This document shows positions 40,129 to 48,565 of a stretch of 48,565 nt of DNA, in pieces (within the stretch, counting starts at the first letter, position 1; every line of letters begins with the position of its first letter). The translations under genes were made by a program, and so were the position numbers. Location: NCBI RefSeq assembly GCF_019237635.1, contig NZ_JAFAGS010000069.1, positions 1 to 48,565 on the forward strand, in the 5' to 3' direction. The stretch is from Pluralibacter sp. (GTDB lineage Bacteria; Pseudomonadota; Gammaproteobacteria; Enterobacterales; Enterobacteriaceae). Under the pieces are notes generated by a model that saw nothing but the letters and a program-made list of their open reading frames with translations, was not told the DNA's origin and did no database searches.

Positions 40129-40318
40129 AAGCCGTTTTACGCTCATTCCAAGCATCGGCGTACTGCACGTTCCCGTCCATGTAGTGCCAGGTGATTTTCT
40201 CGTAGTTCAGACTGACATTTTCGACGTGGTTAATCTGCGAGCTGGAGAGTTTTGTGTTTGGGATCGAGGTAATCACGCTCGTCACCTTCACGTTCTCCAG
40301 GATGATTTTGTAGTAACA
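40127..40318 (-). pseudogene. hcp: 3' fragment of an hcp gene, cut by the transposon
   Basis: On the - strand, from the transposon border, 63 codons are open and end at a TAA. They include YYKIILENVKVTSVITSIPN, VENVSLNYEKITWHYMD and ADAWNERKT at the end. This is the C-terminal signature of Hcp, the tube protein of type VI secretion, where the last strands end in SxNYEKIxW. The first two-thirds of the gene is missing because the Tn3-family element starts at 40319; the rest should lie beyond the far end of the element, outside the window. Confidence 0.8.
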
Positions 40319-40356
40319 GGGGTCTGAGGGCCAATGGAACGAAAACGTACGCTAAG
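40319..40356 (+). repeat. Left terminal inverted repeat (38 bp, gamma-delta type)
   Basis: The GGGG start, TGGAACGAAAACGTACG inner part and 38-bp length match Tn3/gamma-delta termini. It marks the insertion point in hcp. Confidence 0.9.
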
Positions 40357-40540
40357 GAAATAACCAATTGTTATAATTGATATTATTCATTCTTCTCTAT
40401 GAACTGAAAGCCCGCACTAAGCAATGTTTTAGCCTCAAATGACTTTTTTACCTACCCAACTAACGTAACGATCGCACATCAGGTCGTTTTTCAACCGCAT
40501 AGTGACACCTGCACTCACATGCGAGAAAACACATATGATT

Positions 40541-40569
40541 TTGACTTCTTGTTTTGGTGGAGAGACAAT
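40541..40569 (+). promoter_or_regulatory. ars operon promoter
   Basis: TTGACT and GACAAT are 17 bp apart, 25 bases before the arsR start. ArsR presumably represses here until arsenite binds it. The 40357-40540 stretch has no gene. Confidence 0.6.
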
Positions 40570-40593
40570 ACCCATTCATAGCAGGAGTACATA

Positions 40594-40947
40594 ATGCCAG
40601 AAATTGCATCCCTACAACTTTTCAAAATACTATCTGATGAAACCCGCCTGGGTATCGTGCTACTGCTCAGGGAGATGGGGGAGCTGTGCGTATGCGATCT
40701 CTGCACAGCGCTGGAACAATCACAACCCAAGACCTCCCGCCATCTGGCGATGCTTCGGGAAAGTGGCCTGTTGCTGGATCGCAAGCAGGGGAAATGGGTT
40801 CATTATCGCTTATCCCCGCATATTCCTTCCTGGGCTGCCCTGGTGATTGAGCAGGCCTGGTTAAGTCAACAGGACGACGTACAGGCCATCGCCCGTAAGC
40901 TGGCATCGGCCAACTGCTCTGGCAGCGGTAAGGCTGTTTGTATCTAA
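40594..40947 (+). CDS. arsR: ArsR arsenite-responsive repressor
   Basis: The 117-residue protein has the ArsR winged helix (LQLFKILSDETRLGIVLLLR, then EQSQPKTSRHLAMLRESGLL) and the metal-sensing motif ELCVCDLCTAL, with Cys32, Cys34 and Cys37 by family numbering. Arsenite or antimonite bound there releases DNA. It heads the operon and is autoregulated. GCAGGAG lies upstream. The length matches plasmid ArsR (117). Confidence 0.95.
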   Translation: MPEIASLQLFKILSDETRLGIVLLLREMGELCVCDLCTALEQSQPKTSRHLAMLRESGLLLDRKQGKWVHYRLSPHIPSWAALVIEQAWLSQQDDVQAIARKLASANCSGSGKAVCI

Positions 40948-40994
40948 AAATTTTGCCTGTACATATATGTTTTTACGAATATGAGGTGTTAAAG

Positions 40995-41357
40995 ATGAAA
41001 ATGTTAACGGTGTTTGATCCGGCGATGTGCTGCAGTACCGGCGTTTGTGGTTCAGATGTCGATCAGGTTTTGGTCAATTTTTCTGCTGATGTGCAATGGC
41101 TGAAAGGGCGTGGGGTTCAGATCGAACGTTATAACCTGGCGCAGCAGCCTATGAGCTTCGTTGAGAACGAAAAAGCGAAAGCATTCCTTGAGGCTTCTGG
41201 AGCTGAAGGGCTTCCGCTGCTGTTGCTTGATGGTGAAACGGTGATGGCCGGGCGATACCCAAAACGCGCTGAACTGGCTCGCTGGTTTGGTATACCGCTG
41301 GAAAAGGTGGGTTTAGCTTCCACCAGTTGCTGTGGTGGTAAAACTTCCTGTTGTTGA
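40995..41357 (+). CDS. arsD: ArsD arsenic metallochaperone
   Basis: The 120-residue protein passes arsenite to ArsA and weakly represses the operon. The Cys pair at residues 12-13 with Cys18 (PAMCCSTGVCG) and the C-terminal pairs CCGGKTSCC are visible. I start at 40995 (MKMLTVFDPAMCC), which gives the usual 120 residues and has GAGG upstream; the longer frame from 40938 has no support. It lies between arsR and arsA. Confidence 0.95.
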   Translation: MKMLTVFDPAMCCSTGVCGSDVDQVLVNFSADVQWLKGRGVQIERYNLAQQPMSFVENEKAKAFLEASGAEGLPLLLLDGETVMAGRYPKRAELARWFGIPLEKVGLASTSCCGGKTSCC

Positions 41358-41374
41358 GTATGTCAGGAGGACAT

Positions 41375-43126
41375 ATGAAATTCTTAGAGAATATCCCGTC
41401 TTACCTGTTTTTCACCGGTAAGGGAGGTGTAGGCAAAACTTCGATTTCCTGCGCAACGGCTATACGTCTGGCTGAACTGGGAAAGCGTGTTCTGCTTGTC
41501 AGTACCGACCCGGCTTCCAATGTCGGTCAGGTATTCGATCAGACTATCGGTAACACTATCCAGCCCGTGACTGCTGTGTCTGGTCTTTCGGCTCTGGAGA
41601 TTGACCCGCAGGACGCCGCCCAGCAATACCGCGCCAGAATCGTTGACCCTATTAAAGGTCTTTTGCCTGATGACGTTGTTAACAGCATCAGTGAACAGCT
41701 TTCAGGAGCTTGTACGACAGAGATCGCTGCATTCGACGAGTTTACTGGCTTACTGACTGACGCTTCTCTGCTGACCCGCTTTGATCACATCATTTTTGAT
41801 ACTGCCCCAACTGGCCACACTATTCGCCTTCTTCAGCTTCCCGGAGCCTGGAGCAGCTTCATCGAAAGTAACCCGGATGGTGCTTCCTGTCTTGGTCCAA
41901 TGGCTGGGCTGGAAAAACAACGCGAGCAATATGCTCATGCGGTTGAGGCATTATCCGATCCTGAACGAACTCGCCTTGTGCTGGTCGCGCGATTGCAAAA
42001 ATCAACACTGCAGGAAGTCGCTCGTACTCATGACGAATTATCAGCTATTGGCCTTAAAAATCAGTATTTAGTCATTAACGGTGTCCTGCCTGCGAGCGAA
42101 GCAGAACGTGATGCACTGGCCGCTGCAATATGGCAACGGGAGCAAGAGGCGCTGGCAAATCTTCCTGCCGGGTTATCTGATTTGCCGACAGACAACTTAT
42201 ACCTGCAGCCGCTGAACATGGTTGGTGTATCCGCATTGAAAGGCCTGCTCAACGAACACGCTGAGATAACATCGCTTCCTGAACAAAGCCCACAGAACAA
42301 GCCAGAGAATATGTCGTTGTCTGTCCTGGTTGATGATATCGCCCGCAGTGAACACGGTTTGATTATGCTGATGGGCAAAGGTGGTGTGGGCAAAACCACA
42401 ATGGCTGCGGCTATCGCCGTCAGTCTGGCGGATAAGGGTTTTGATGTGCATCTCACCACCTCAGATCCTGCTGCACATCTCAGTACAACGCTCAATGGCA
42501 GCCTCAAAAATCTGCAGGTCAGCCGAATCAACCCTCACGATGAAACTGAACGCTATCGTCAGCATGTTCTTGAGACGAAAGGCAGGGATCTGGATGAGGC
42601 TGGGAAACGGCTGCTCGAAGAGGATTTACGTTCTCCTTGCACAGAAGAGATTGCGGTGTTCCAGGCGTTTTCACGCGTAATTCGTGAAGCTGGCAAACGG
42701 TTTGTGGTCATGGATACGGCACCTACCGGGCATACGCTATTACTGCTTGATGCTACCGGGGCTTATCACCGTGAGATTGCCAGGAAGATGGGGGATAAAG
42801 GTCATTTTACCACTCCGATGATGCAGCTTCAGGACCAGGAACGTACCAAAGTTTTGCTGGTCACTCTGCCTGAAACCACACCTGTACTGGAAGCGGCAAA
42901 CCTGCAGTCCGATCTTGAACGTGCGGGGATTCATCCCTGGGGCTGGATTATCAATAACAGCCTTTCGATTGCACAGACGCAATCGCCGCTGCTTTGCCAG
43001 CGCGCCCTACAAGAGCGTCCTCAAATCGAGGTTGTGAAAAACCAGCATGCAAGCCGCATAGCGTTAGTACCGGTAATGGCTGCAGAGCCCACTGGCATCG
43101 AGAAACTCAGAGAGCTGGTTGTTTAA
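41375..43126 (+). CDS. arsA: ArsA arsenite-transporting ATPase
   Basis: The 583-residue protein is the duplicated ATPase that drives the ArsB pump. Both halves have the Walker A motif (GKGGVGKT near residues 15 and 334) and DTAPTGHT. The metal-binding Cys are in GACTTEIAAF, DGASCLGP and SPCTEEIAVF (C113, C172 and C422 in R773). I start at 41375, with CAGGAGGACAT upstream, giving the same length as R773 ArsA. It would sit on ArsB at the inner membrane. Confidence 0.96.
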   Translation: MKFLENIPSYLFFTGKGGVGKTSISCATAIRLAELGKRVLLVSTDPASNVGQVFDQTIGNTIQPVTAVSGLSALEIDPQDAAQQYRARIVDPIKGLLPDDVVNSISEQLSGACTTEIAAFDEFTGLLTDASLLTRFDHIIFDTAPTGHTIRLLQLPGAWSSFIESNPDGASCLGPMAGLEKQREQYAHAVEALSDPERTRLVLVARLQKSTLQEVARTHDELSAIGLKNQYLVINGVLPASEAERDALAAAIWQREQEALANLPAGLSDLPTDNLYLQPLNMVGVSALKGLLNEHAEITSLPEQSPQNKPENMSLSVLVDDIARSEHGLIMLMGKGGVGKTTMAAAIAVSLADKGFDVHLTTSDPAAHLSTTLNGSLKNLQVSRINPHDETERYRQHVLETKGRDLDEAGKRLLEEDLRSPCTEEIAVFQAFSRVIREAGKRFVVMDTAPTGHTLLLLDATGAYHREIARKMGDKGHFTTPMMQLQDQERTKVLLVTLPETTPVLEAANLQSDLERAGIHPWGWIINNSLSIAQTQSPLLCQRALQERPQIEVVKNQHASRIALVPVMAAEPTGIEKLRELVV

Positions 43127-43174
43127 TTTTTTTTGTATATACAGGGCGGCAAAGCCGTCCTGTCTGGAGGATTT

Positions 43175-44464
43175 ATGTTACTGGCAGGCGCTATTTTTGT
43201 CCTGACCATCGTTTTGGTTATCTGGCAACCGAAGGGATTAGGGATCGGCTGGAGTGCGACGCTGGGCGCGGTACTGGCGCTGATCTCTGGCGTAGTCCAT
43301 TTTGGTGATATCCCTGTAGTGTGGAATATTGTCTGGAATGCGACGGCGACCTTTATTGCCGTGATTATTATCAGCCTTCTGCTCGATGAATCGGGCTTTT
43401 TCGAATGGGCGGCGCTGCACGTTTCACGTTGGGGTAACGGTCGCGGGCGTTTGCTGTTTACCTATATCGTTTTGCTCGGCGCAGCGGTGGCGGCACTGTT
43501 TGCCAACGATGGTGCGGCATTGATTCTGACGCCAATTGTTATCGCCATGCTGCTTGCATTAGGTTTCAGCAAAGGCACTACGCTGGCATTTGTCATGGCC
43601 GCCGGGTTTATTGCCGATACGGCCAGTCTGCCGCTTATCGTGTCCAACCTGGTTAACATCGTTTCTGCAGACTTCTTTGGGCTGGGTTTCACTGAGTATG
43701 CGTCGGTAATGGTGCCGGTGGATATCGCAGCCATTATCGCCACGCTGGTGATGCTGCATCTGTTCTTCCGCAAAGATATTCCGCCAACTTACGACCTGGC
43801 TCTCCTGAAAGCACCGGCAAAAGCGATTAAAGATCTGGCAACCTTCAGAACCGGCTGGATAGTGTTGATCCTTCTTCTGGTTGGCTTTTTCGTCCTTGAG
43901 CCGTTGGGTATCCCGGTCAGTGCGATTGCTGCTGTAGGGGCTGTCATTCTGTTTGCGGTGGCGAAGCGAGGCCATGCCATTAACACTGGCAAAGTGCTTC
44001 GCGGTGCGCCATGGCAGATCGTCATATTCTCTCTGGGAATGTATCTGGTGGTCTATGGTCTGCGTAATGCCGGACTAACAGAATACCTCTCCGGTGTGTT
44101 GAACGTGCTGGCAGATAAAGGACTTTGGGCCGCGACGTTTGGTACTGGCTTCCTGACGGCTTTCCTCTCTTCCATCATGAACAATATGCCTACCGTGCTG
44201 GTTGGTGCTCTCTCTATTGATGGCAGCACTGCAACAGGCGTTATCAAAGAGGCGATGATTTTTGCCAACGTGATTGGCTGCGATCTTGGACCGAAAATTA
44301 CACCTATTGGTAGCCTGGCAACGTTGCTCTGGCTGCATGTCCTTTCACAGAAGAACATGACCATCACATGGGGATACTATTTCCGCACCGGGATCGTCAT
44401 GACTCTGCCTGTGCTGTTTGTAACGCTGGCCGCGCTGGCGCTACGTCTCTCTTTCACTTTGTAA
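43175..44464 (+). CDS. arsB: ArsB arsenite efflux pump
   Basis: The 429-residue protein is the inner-membrane arsenite/antimonite exporter, with about twelve membrane segments; landmarks are [20 protein letters not shown] and [20 protein letters not shown]. It pumps arsenite alone by proton motive force or with ArsA by ATP. TGGAGG lies before the ATG at 43175; the longer frame from 43133 is not needed. The length is exactly that of R773 ArsB. Confidence 0.96.
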   Translation: MLLAGAIFVLTIVLVIWQPKGLGIGWSATLGAVLALISGVVHFGDIPVVWNIVWNATATFIAVIIISLLLDESGFFEWAALHVSRWGNGRGRLLFTYIVLLGAAVAALFANDGAALILTPIVIAMLLALGFSKGTTLAFVMAAGFIADTASLPLIVSNLVNIVSADFFGLGFTEYASVMVPVDIAAIIATLVMLHLFFRKDIPPTYDLALLKAPAKAIKDLATFRTGWIVLILLLVGFFVLEPLGIPVSAIAAVGAVILFAVAKRGHAINTGKVLRGAPWQIVIFSLGMYLVVYGLRNAGLTEYLSGVLNVLADKGLWAATFGTGFLTAFLSSIMNNMPTVLVGALSIDGSTATGVIKEAMIFANVIGCDLGPKITPIGSLATLLWLHVLSQKNMTITWGYYFRTGIVMTLPVLFVTLAALALRLSFTL

Positions 44465-44476
44465 TGAGATACTGAT

Positions 44477-44902
44477 ATGAGCAACATCACCATTTATCAC
44501 AACCCAGCCTGCGGCACGTCGCGTAATACGCTGGAGATGATCCGCAACAGCGGTATCGAGCCGACCGTTATTCTTTACCTTGAGACTCCACCTTCACGCG
44601 ATGAGCTGCTCAAACTCATTGCGGATATGGGCATTTCCGTCCGGGCTTTGCTGCGTAAGAACGTCGAGCCGTATGAGGAACTGGGTCTTGCAGAAGATAA
44701 ATTTACTGACGACCAGCTCATCGACTTTATGCTACAGCATCCGATTCTGATCAACCGTCCGATCGTAGTGACGCCACTGGGAACTAAACTTTGCCGTCCT
44801 TCAGAGGTTGTTCTCGATATCCTTCCAGATGCCCAGAAAGCGGCTTTCACCAAGGAAGACGGTGAAAAAGTCGTTGATGATTCAGGTAAAAGACTGAAAT
44901 AA
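44477..44902 (+). CDS. arsC: ArsC glutaredoxin-dependent arsenate reductase
   Basis: The 141-residue protein reduces arsenate to arsenite for export. Catalytic Cys12 lies in HNPACGTSRNTL, and the three conserved Arg (for example in LINRPIVVTPLGTKLCRPSE) are present. It is the glutaredoxin-linked class of enteric plasmids. It is the last gene of the ars operon, 12 bases after arsB. Confidence 0.96.
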   Translation: MSNITIYHNPACGTSRNTLEMIRNSGIEPTVILYLETPPSRDELLKLIADMGISVRALLRKNVEPYEELGLAEDKFTDDQLIDFMLQHPILINRPIVVTPLGTKLCRPSEVVLDILPDAQKAAFTKEDGEKVVDDSGKRLK

Positions 44903-44903
44903 A

Positions 44904-44931
44904 GACGAAGGGGGCATTTGCCCCCTTCATT
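44904..44931. terminator. Bidirectional terminator of the ars operon
   Basis: GAAGGGGGC ATTT GCCCCCTTC is followed by ATTATT. It lies between arsC and the convergent ArsA fragment and can serve both. Confidence 0.8.
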
Positions 44932-44932
44932 A

Positions 44933-45337
44933 TTACTTCGCCATTTCTTCCAGCAGGTCAATACCAACCGGCTCTTCGCTCTGTAGCGCTGTTAATGCAA
45001 TACGCTTTGCATACTGCTCTTCCACATCAGAGATGAGAGGCAGCTCGCGGTTCGCCCTGATCTTCAGGAAAGGCGAAGACGGTTGAGCAGCTGCCAGGCT
45101 GTTATTAACGACCCATGCCCACGGCTCGATGCCAGCTCGGCGTAGATCCTGCTGCAGGTTAGCGGCTTCCAGTACAGGTGTCGTTTCGGCAAGCGTCACG
45201 ATAATCACCTTCGTCTTCTCCGGGTCTGCTGCTTTTTCGCTATCACCTGTCTTCGATGTCAGAAAGCGAGAGAATTCGGCTTCATGCTGTCGCCAGAACA
45301 CACTCATGCAATTGTTGAATGCCTTTACATCACTCAT
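44933..45337 (-). CDS. ArsA C-terminal fragment (truncated paralog)
   Basis: From about residue 40 the protein matches the C-terminal part of ArsA: EKTKVIIVTLAETTPVLEAANLQ in part, then GIEPWAWVVNNSLA and a final IDLLEEMAK. It lacks both P-loops and all metal-site Cys. The first ~40 residues (MSDVKAFNNCMSVFWRQHEA) do not look like ArsA. It is not a simple duplicate of the neighbouring arsA, since it differs at many positions. It is convergent to arsC. I place the start at 45337; 45349 (MRTN) is also in frame. Function is unlikely but not excluded. Confidence 0.65.
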   Translation of the reverse strand: MSDVKAFNNCMSVFWRQHEAEFSRFLTSKTGDSEKAADPEKTKVIIVTLAETTPVLEAANLQQDLRRAGIEPWAWVVNNSLAAAQPSSPFLKIRANRELPLISDVEEQYAKRIALTALQSEEPVGIDLLEEMAK

Positions 45338-45345
45338 GTTCGTCC

Positions 45346-46037
<692 letters not shown>

Positions 46038-46081
46038 GTTGCGAAATTGTTAATTCATGACCATCAGGCAGGGAGGCCGGT

Positions 46082-48565
46082 ATGCCCGTCGATTTTCTGA
46101 CCACTGAGCAGGAACTGAATTATGGTCGCTATGTTGCAGAACCCAATGACGTGCAGCTGGCGCGCTATTTTCATCTTGATGAGCGGGATCTTGCCTTCAT
46201 TAACCAGCGGCGGGGAAGGCATAACCGGCTGGGAATTGCGCTTCAGCTCACCACCGCCCGTTTTCTGGGCACCTTTCTGACAGACTTAACCCGGGTTCTG
46301 CCAGGTGTTCAGCAATTTGTCGCGGTGCAGCTTAATATTCGCCGTCCAGAAGTCCTTACCCGCTACGCAGAACGGGTTACCACCCTCAGAGAGCATACTG
46401 CGCTGATTAAGGAATATTACGGTTACCATGAATTTGGCGATTTCCCCTGGTCTTTCCGCCTGAAGCGCCTGCTGTACACCCGCGCATGGCTCAGTAATGA
46501 GCGACCCGGCCTTATGTTTGATTTTGCCACCGCGTGGCTGCTTCAGAATAAGGTCCTGCTGCCCGGAGCAACCACACTTGTACGTCTCGTCAGTGAAATA
46601 CGCGAACGGGCAAATCAGCGGCTGTGGAAGAAACTGGCCGCGTTGCCGGACAGCTGGCAGACCGCCCGCGTGACGGAGCTTCTGGACATTCCTGAGGGGC
46701 AGCGTACTTCACCGCTGGAGCAACTGAAAAAGGGACCGGTCACCGTCAGCGGCCCGGCATTTACCGAAGCGCTGGAGCGGTATATCCGGCTGCGAAACCT
46801 GGAATTTTCCCGACTGAATTTTACCGGTCTGCCTGCTATACAACTGCGTAATTTGGCCCGTTACGCAGGCATGGCGTCGGTAAAATATATCGCGCGAATG
46901 CCACAGCAGAGAAAACTGGCCGTACTCACAGCATTCGTTAAAGCGCAGGAGACTGCGGCGCTGGATGAGGCCGTTGATGTGCTCGATATGCTGATACTGG
47001 ATATCACTCGTGCGGCGAAGAAAACGGGGCAGAAAAAACGGCTCAGGACGCTTAAAGATCTTGATCGTGCTGCGCTAATATTGGCGCGGGCATGTTCATT
47101 GTTGCTGGATGAACAGGCTGACGATGCTGAACTGAGGGAGACCATATTCAACAGCATACCGAAAAGCAGGCTGGCAGAATCCGTCTGCAAGGTAAATGAG
47201 CTGGCCCGGCCTCAGAACAACAATTTCCATGACGAAATGGTGGAGCAGTACGGGCGGGTAAAGCGCTTTCTTCCGGCGGTATTGCGCGACCTGCATTTCC
47301 AGGCAGCGCCAGCCGGAGAACATACGTTGTCCGCCATTCATTATCTGACCGAACTGAACTGCTCGAAAAAGCGCATCCTGGACAATGCGCCTGAACATAT
47401 TATTACCGGCCCCTGGAAACGCCTGGTATACGATGCGGAGGGCCGGATACAGCGTGCCGGTTACTCGCTTTGTCTGCTGGAGCGCCTTCAGGATGCACTA
47501 CGTCGAAGGGACATCTGGCTCGAAAACAGCGATCGCTGGGGAAATCCCCGCGAGAAGCTGTTGCAGGGGGAAGAATGGCAGGCTCAGCGGGTCCCCGTTT
47601 GCCGGGCGCTGGGACATCCCACTGATGGACATAAAGGCGTGCAACAGTTGGCGGTCCAGCTAGATGAAACCTGGAAAACCGTCGCATCCCGCTTTGAAGG
47701 AAATGCGGAGGTTCATATTTGCCATGACGGTAAACATCCTTCCCTGACTATCAGCAGCCTGGAGAAACTGGAGGAGCCAACATCGTTGCATCGTCTCAAC
47801 AGTCGGGTAAGGCTGCTACTCCCGCCAGTAGATTTGACGGAACTGTTGCTTGAAATAGATGCCAGAACGGGATTTACACGTGAGTTTACGCATGTCAGTG
47901 AATCCGGGGCCCGGGCACAGGATCTGCACATCAGCCTGTGCGCGGTCCTGATGGCAGAGGCCTGCAATATCGGGCTGGAACCGCTGATAAAGCACAATAT
48001 ACCGGCGCTGACGCGCCACCGGCTTAGCTGGGTAAAACAGAATTACCTCCGGGCAGAAACGCTGGTCAGCGCCAATGCCCGCCTGGTTGATTTTCAGTCC
48101 ACACTGGAGCTTGCTGGCCGCTGGGGTGGTGGCGAAGTGGCTTCAGCTGATGGCATGCGCTTTGTCACGCCGGTGAAAACCGTCAATTCAGGACCTAACA
48201 GAAAATATTTTGGTTCCGGACGTGGCATCACCTGGTACAACTTCGTCTCTGATCAGTACTCTGGATTCCACGGCATCGTTGTCCCCGGCACATTACGAGA
48301 TTCCATTTTTGTGCTGGAAGGCCTTCTGGAGCAGCAGACAGGGCTGAATCCGGTTGAGATCATGACAGACACAGCCGGTACCAGCGACATTATTTTTGGC
48401 CTCTTCTGGCTGCTGGGATACCAGTTTTCCCCCCGGCTTGCCGATGCCGGTGAAGCGGTATTCTGGCGAGTGGATAAATCGGCAAATTACGGTGCACTGG
48501 ACGAACTGGCACGTGGTTGTGCCGATCTGTCGAAAGCCGAGGATCAGTGGGATGAGATGATGCGA
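46082..48565 (+). CDS. tnpA: TnpA transposase, Tn3 family (3' end beyond window)
   Basis: The open frame runs for 828 codons to the window edge without a stop; the full family length is about 1000. It starts MPVDFLTTEQELNYGRYVAE, with GGGAGG before the ATG. Catalytic Asp690 lies in ASADGMRF and Asp763 in MTDTAG, the first two of the DDE triad of Tn3 transposases. The final Glu lies outside the window. It catalyses replicative transposition at the 38-bp ends. Confidence 0.95.
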   Translation, partial: MPVDFLTTEQELNYGRYVAEPNDVQLARYFHLDERDLAFINQRRGRHNRLGIALQLTTARFLGTFLTDLTRVLPGVQQFVAVQLNIRRPEVLTRYAERVTTLREHTALIKEYYGYHEFGDFPWSFRLKRLLYTRAWLSNERPGLMFDFATAWLLQNKVLLPGATTLVRLVSEIRERANQRLWKKLAALPDSWQTARVTELLDIPEGQRTSPLEQLKKGPVTVSGPAFTEALERYIRLRNLEFSRLNFTGLPAIQLRNLARYAGMASVKYIARMPQQRKLAVLTAFVKAQETAALDEAVDVLDMLILDITRAAKKTGQKKRLRTLKDLDRAALILARACSLLLDEQADDAELRETIFNSIPKSRLAESVCKVNELARPQNNNFHDEMVEQYGRVKRFLPAVLRDLHFQAAPAGEHTLSAIHYLTELNCSKKRILDNAPEHIITGPWKRLVYDAEGRIQRAGYSLCLLERLQDALRRRDIWLENSDRWGNPREKLLQGEEWQAQRVPVCRALGHPTDGHKGVQQLAVQLDETWKTVASRFEGNAEVHICHDGKHPSLTISSLEKLEEPTSLHRLNSRVRLLLPPVDLTELLLEIDARTGFTREFTHVSESGARAQDLHISLCAVLMAEACNIGLEPLIKHNIPALTRHRLSWVKQNYLRAETLVSANARLVDFQSTLELAGRWGGGEVASADGMRFVTPVKTVNSGPNRKYFGSGRGITWYNFVSDQYSGFHGIVVPGTLRDSIFVLEGLLEQQTGLNPVEIMTDTAGTSDIIFGLFWLLGYQFSPRLADAGEAVFWRVDKSANYGALDELARGCADLSKAEDQWDEMMR

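Overview
The window is a stretch of a large conjugative plasmid from an enterobacterium, most likely Klebsiella, Enterobacter or a close relative. The evidence is an IncI-type (MPF_I) transfer module, an IncF-type leading region and maintenance block (PsiA, KlcA/ArdB, Hok/Sok, ParM/ParR, UmuD/UmuC, ResD-like recombinase, RepFIB-like initiator), and an arsenic-resistance transposon of the Tn3/gamma-delta family. There are no tRNA, rRNA or chromosomal housekeeping genes. The plasmid is a mosaic: R64-like transfer genes are joined to F-like maintenance genes, and two different partition systems are present.

Layout. Bases 1-147 are the end of an IS3-family element that cuts off the 5' part of traY. 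Then come traY, a StbDE/RelBE-type toxin-antitoxin pair, excA, and trbA-trbB-trbC-nuc, all on the + strand (0.15-8.5 kb). An ADP-ribosyltransferase-like gene, nikB and nikA are on the - strand (8.6-11.4 kb), followed by an R64-type oriT near 11.42-11.5 kb. From the predicted nick the + strand would be transferred first, so 11.5 to about 27 kb is the leading region. Nearly all its genes are on the - strand and point back at oriT, the arrangement that lets incoming single-stranded DNA serve as template. Eight of its gene starts are each preceded, 96-141 bp upstream, by a copy of the same GC-rich repeat. The cargo includes a DUF932 protein, a KlcA/ArdB antirestriction protein, Hok/Mok/Sok, PsiA, a stand-alone DGQHR/DndB-like protein, an N6-methylase-like protein without a visible catalytic motif, and several unknowns. 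I read this as an anti-defence and establishment island driven by repeated single-strand promoters of the Frpo/ssi kind; that function is inferred, while the repeats are visible.

From 26 to 40 kb lies maintenance: parM-parR-orf with a parC site made of two sets of three 11-bp repeats, SOS-controlled umuD-umuC behind a perfect LexA box, a ParF/ParG-like pair flanked by TATGAAGT-type repeats, a ResD-like recombinase operon, KfrA with an unknown Cys/His protein, a DUF3800 protein, a four-gene operon of unknown role, and a RepFIB-like initiator behind five phased iterons. Next to the replicon is a type VI secretion accessory module: a Tlde1-like (DUF2778) L,D-transpeptidase effector, a small membrane protein that is probably its immunity protein, and the 3' end of an hcp gene. 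The hcp gene is cut exactly where a Tn3-family transposon begins (40319). The transposon carries arsR-arsD-arsA-arsB-arsC, an ArsA C-terminal fragment, tnpR, a three-subsite res, and tnpA, which runs off the right edge.
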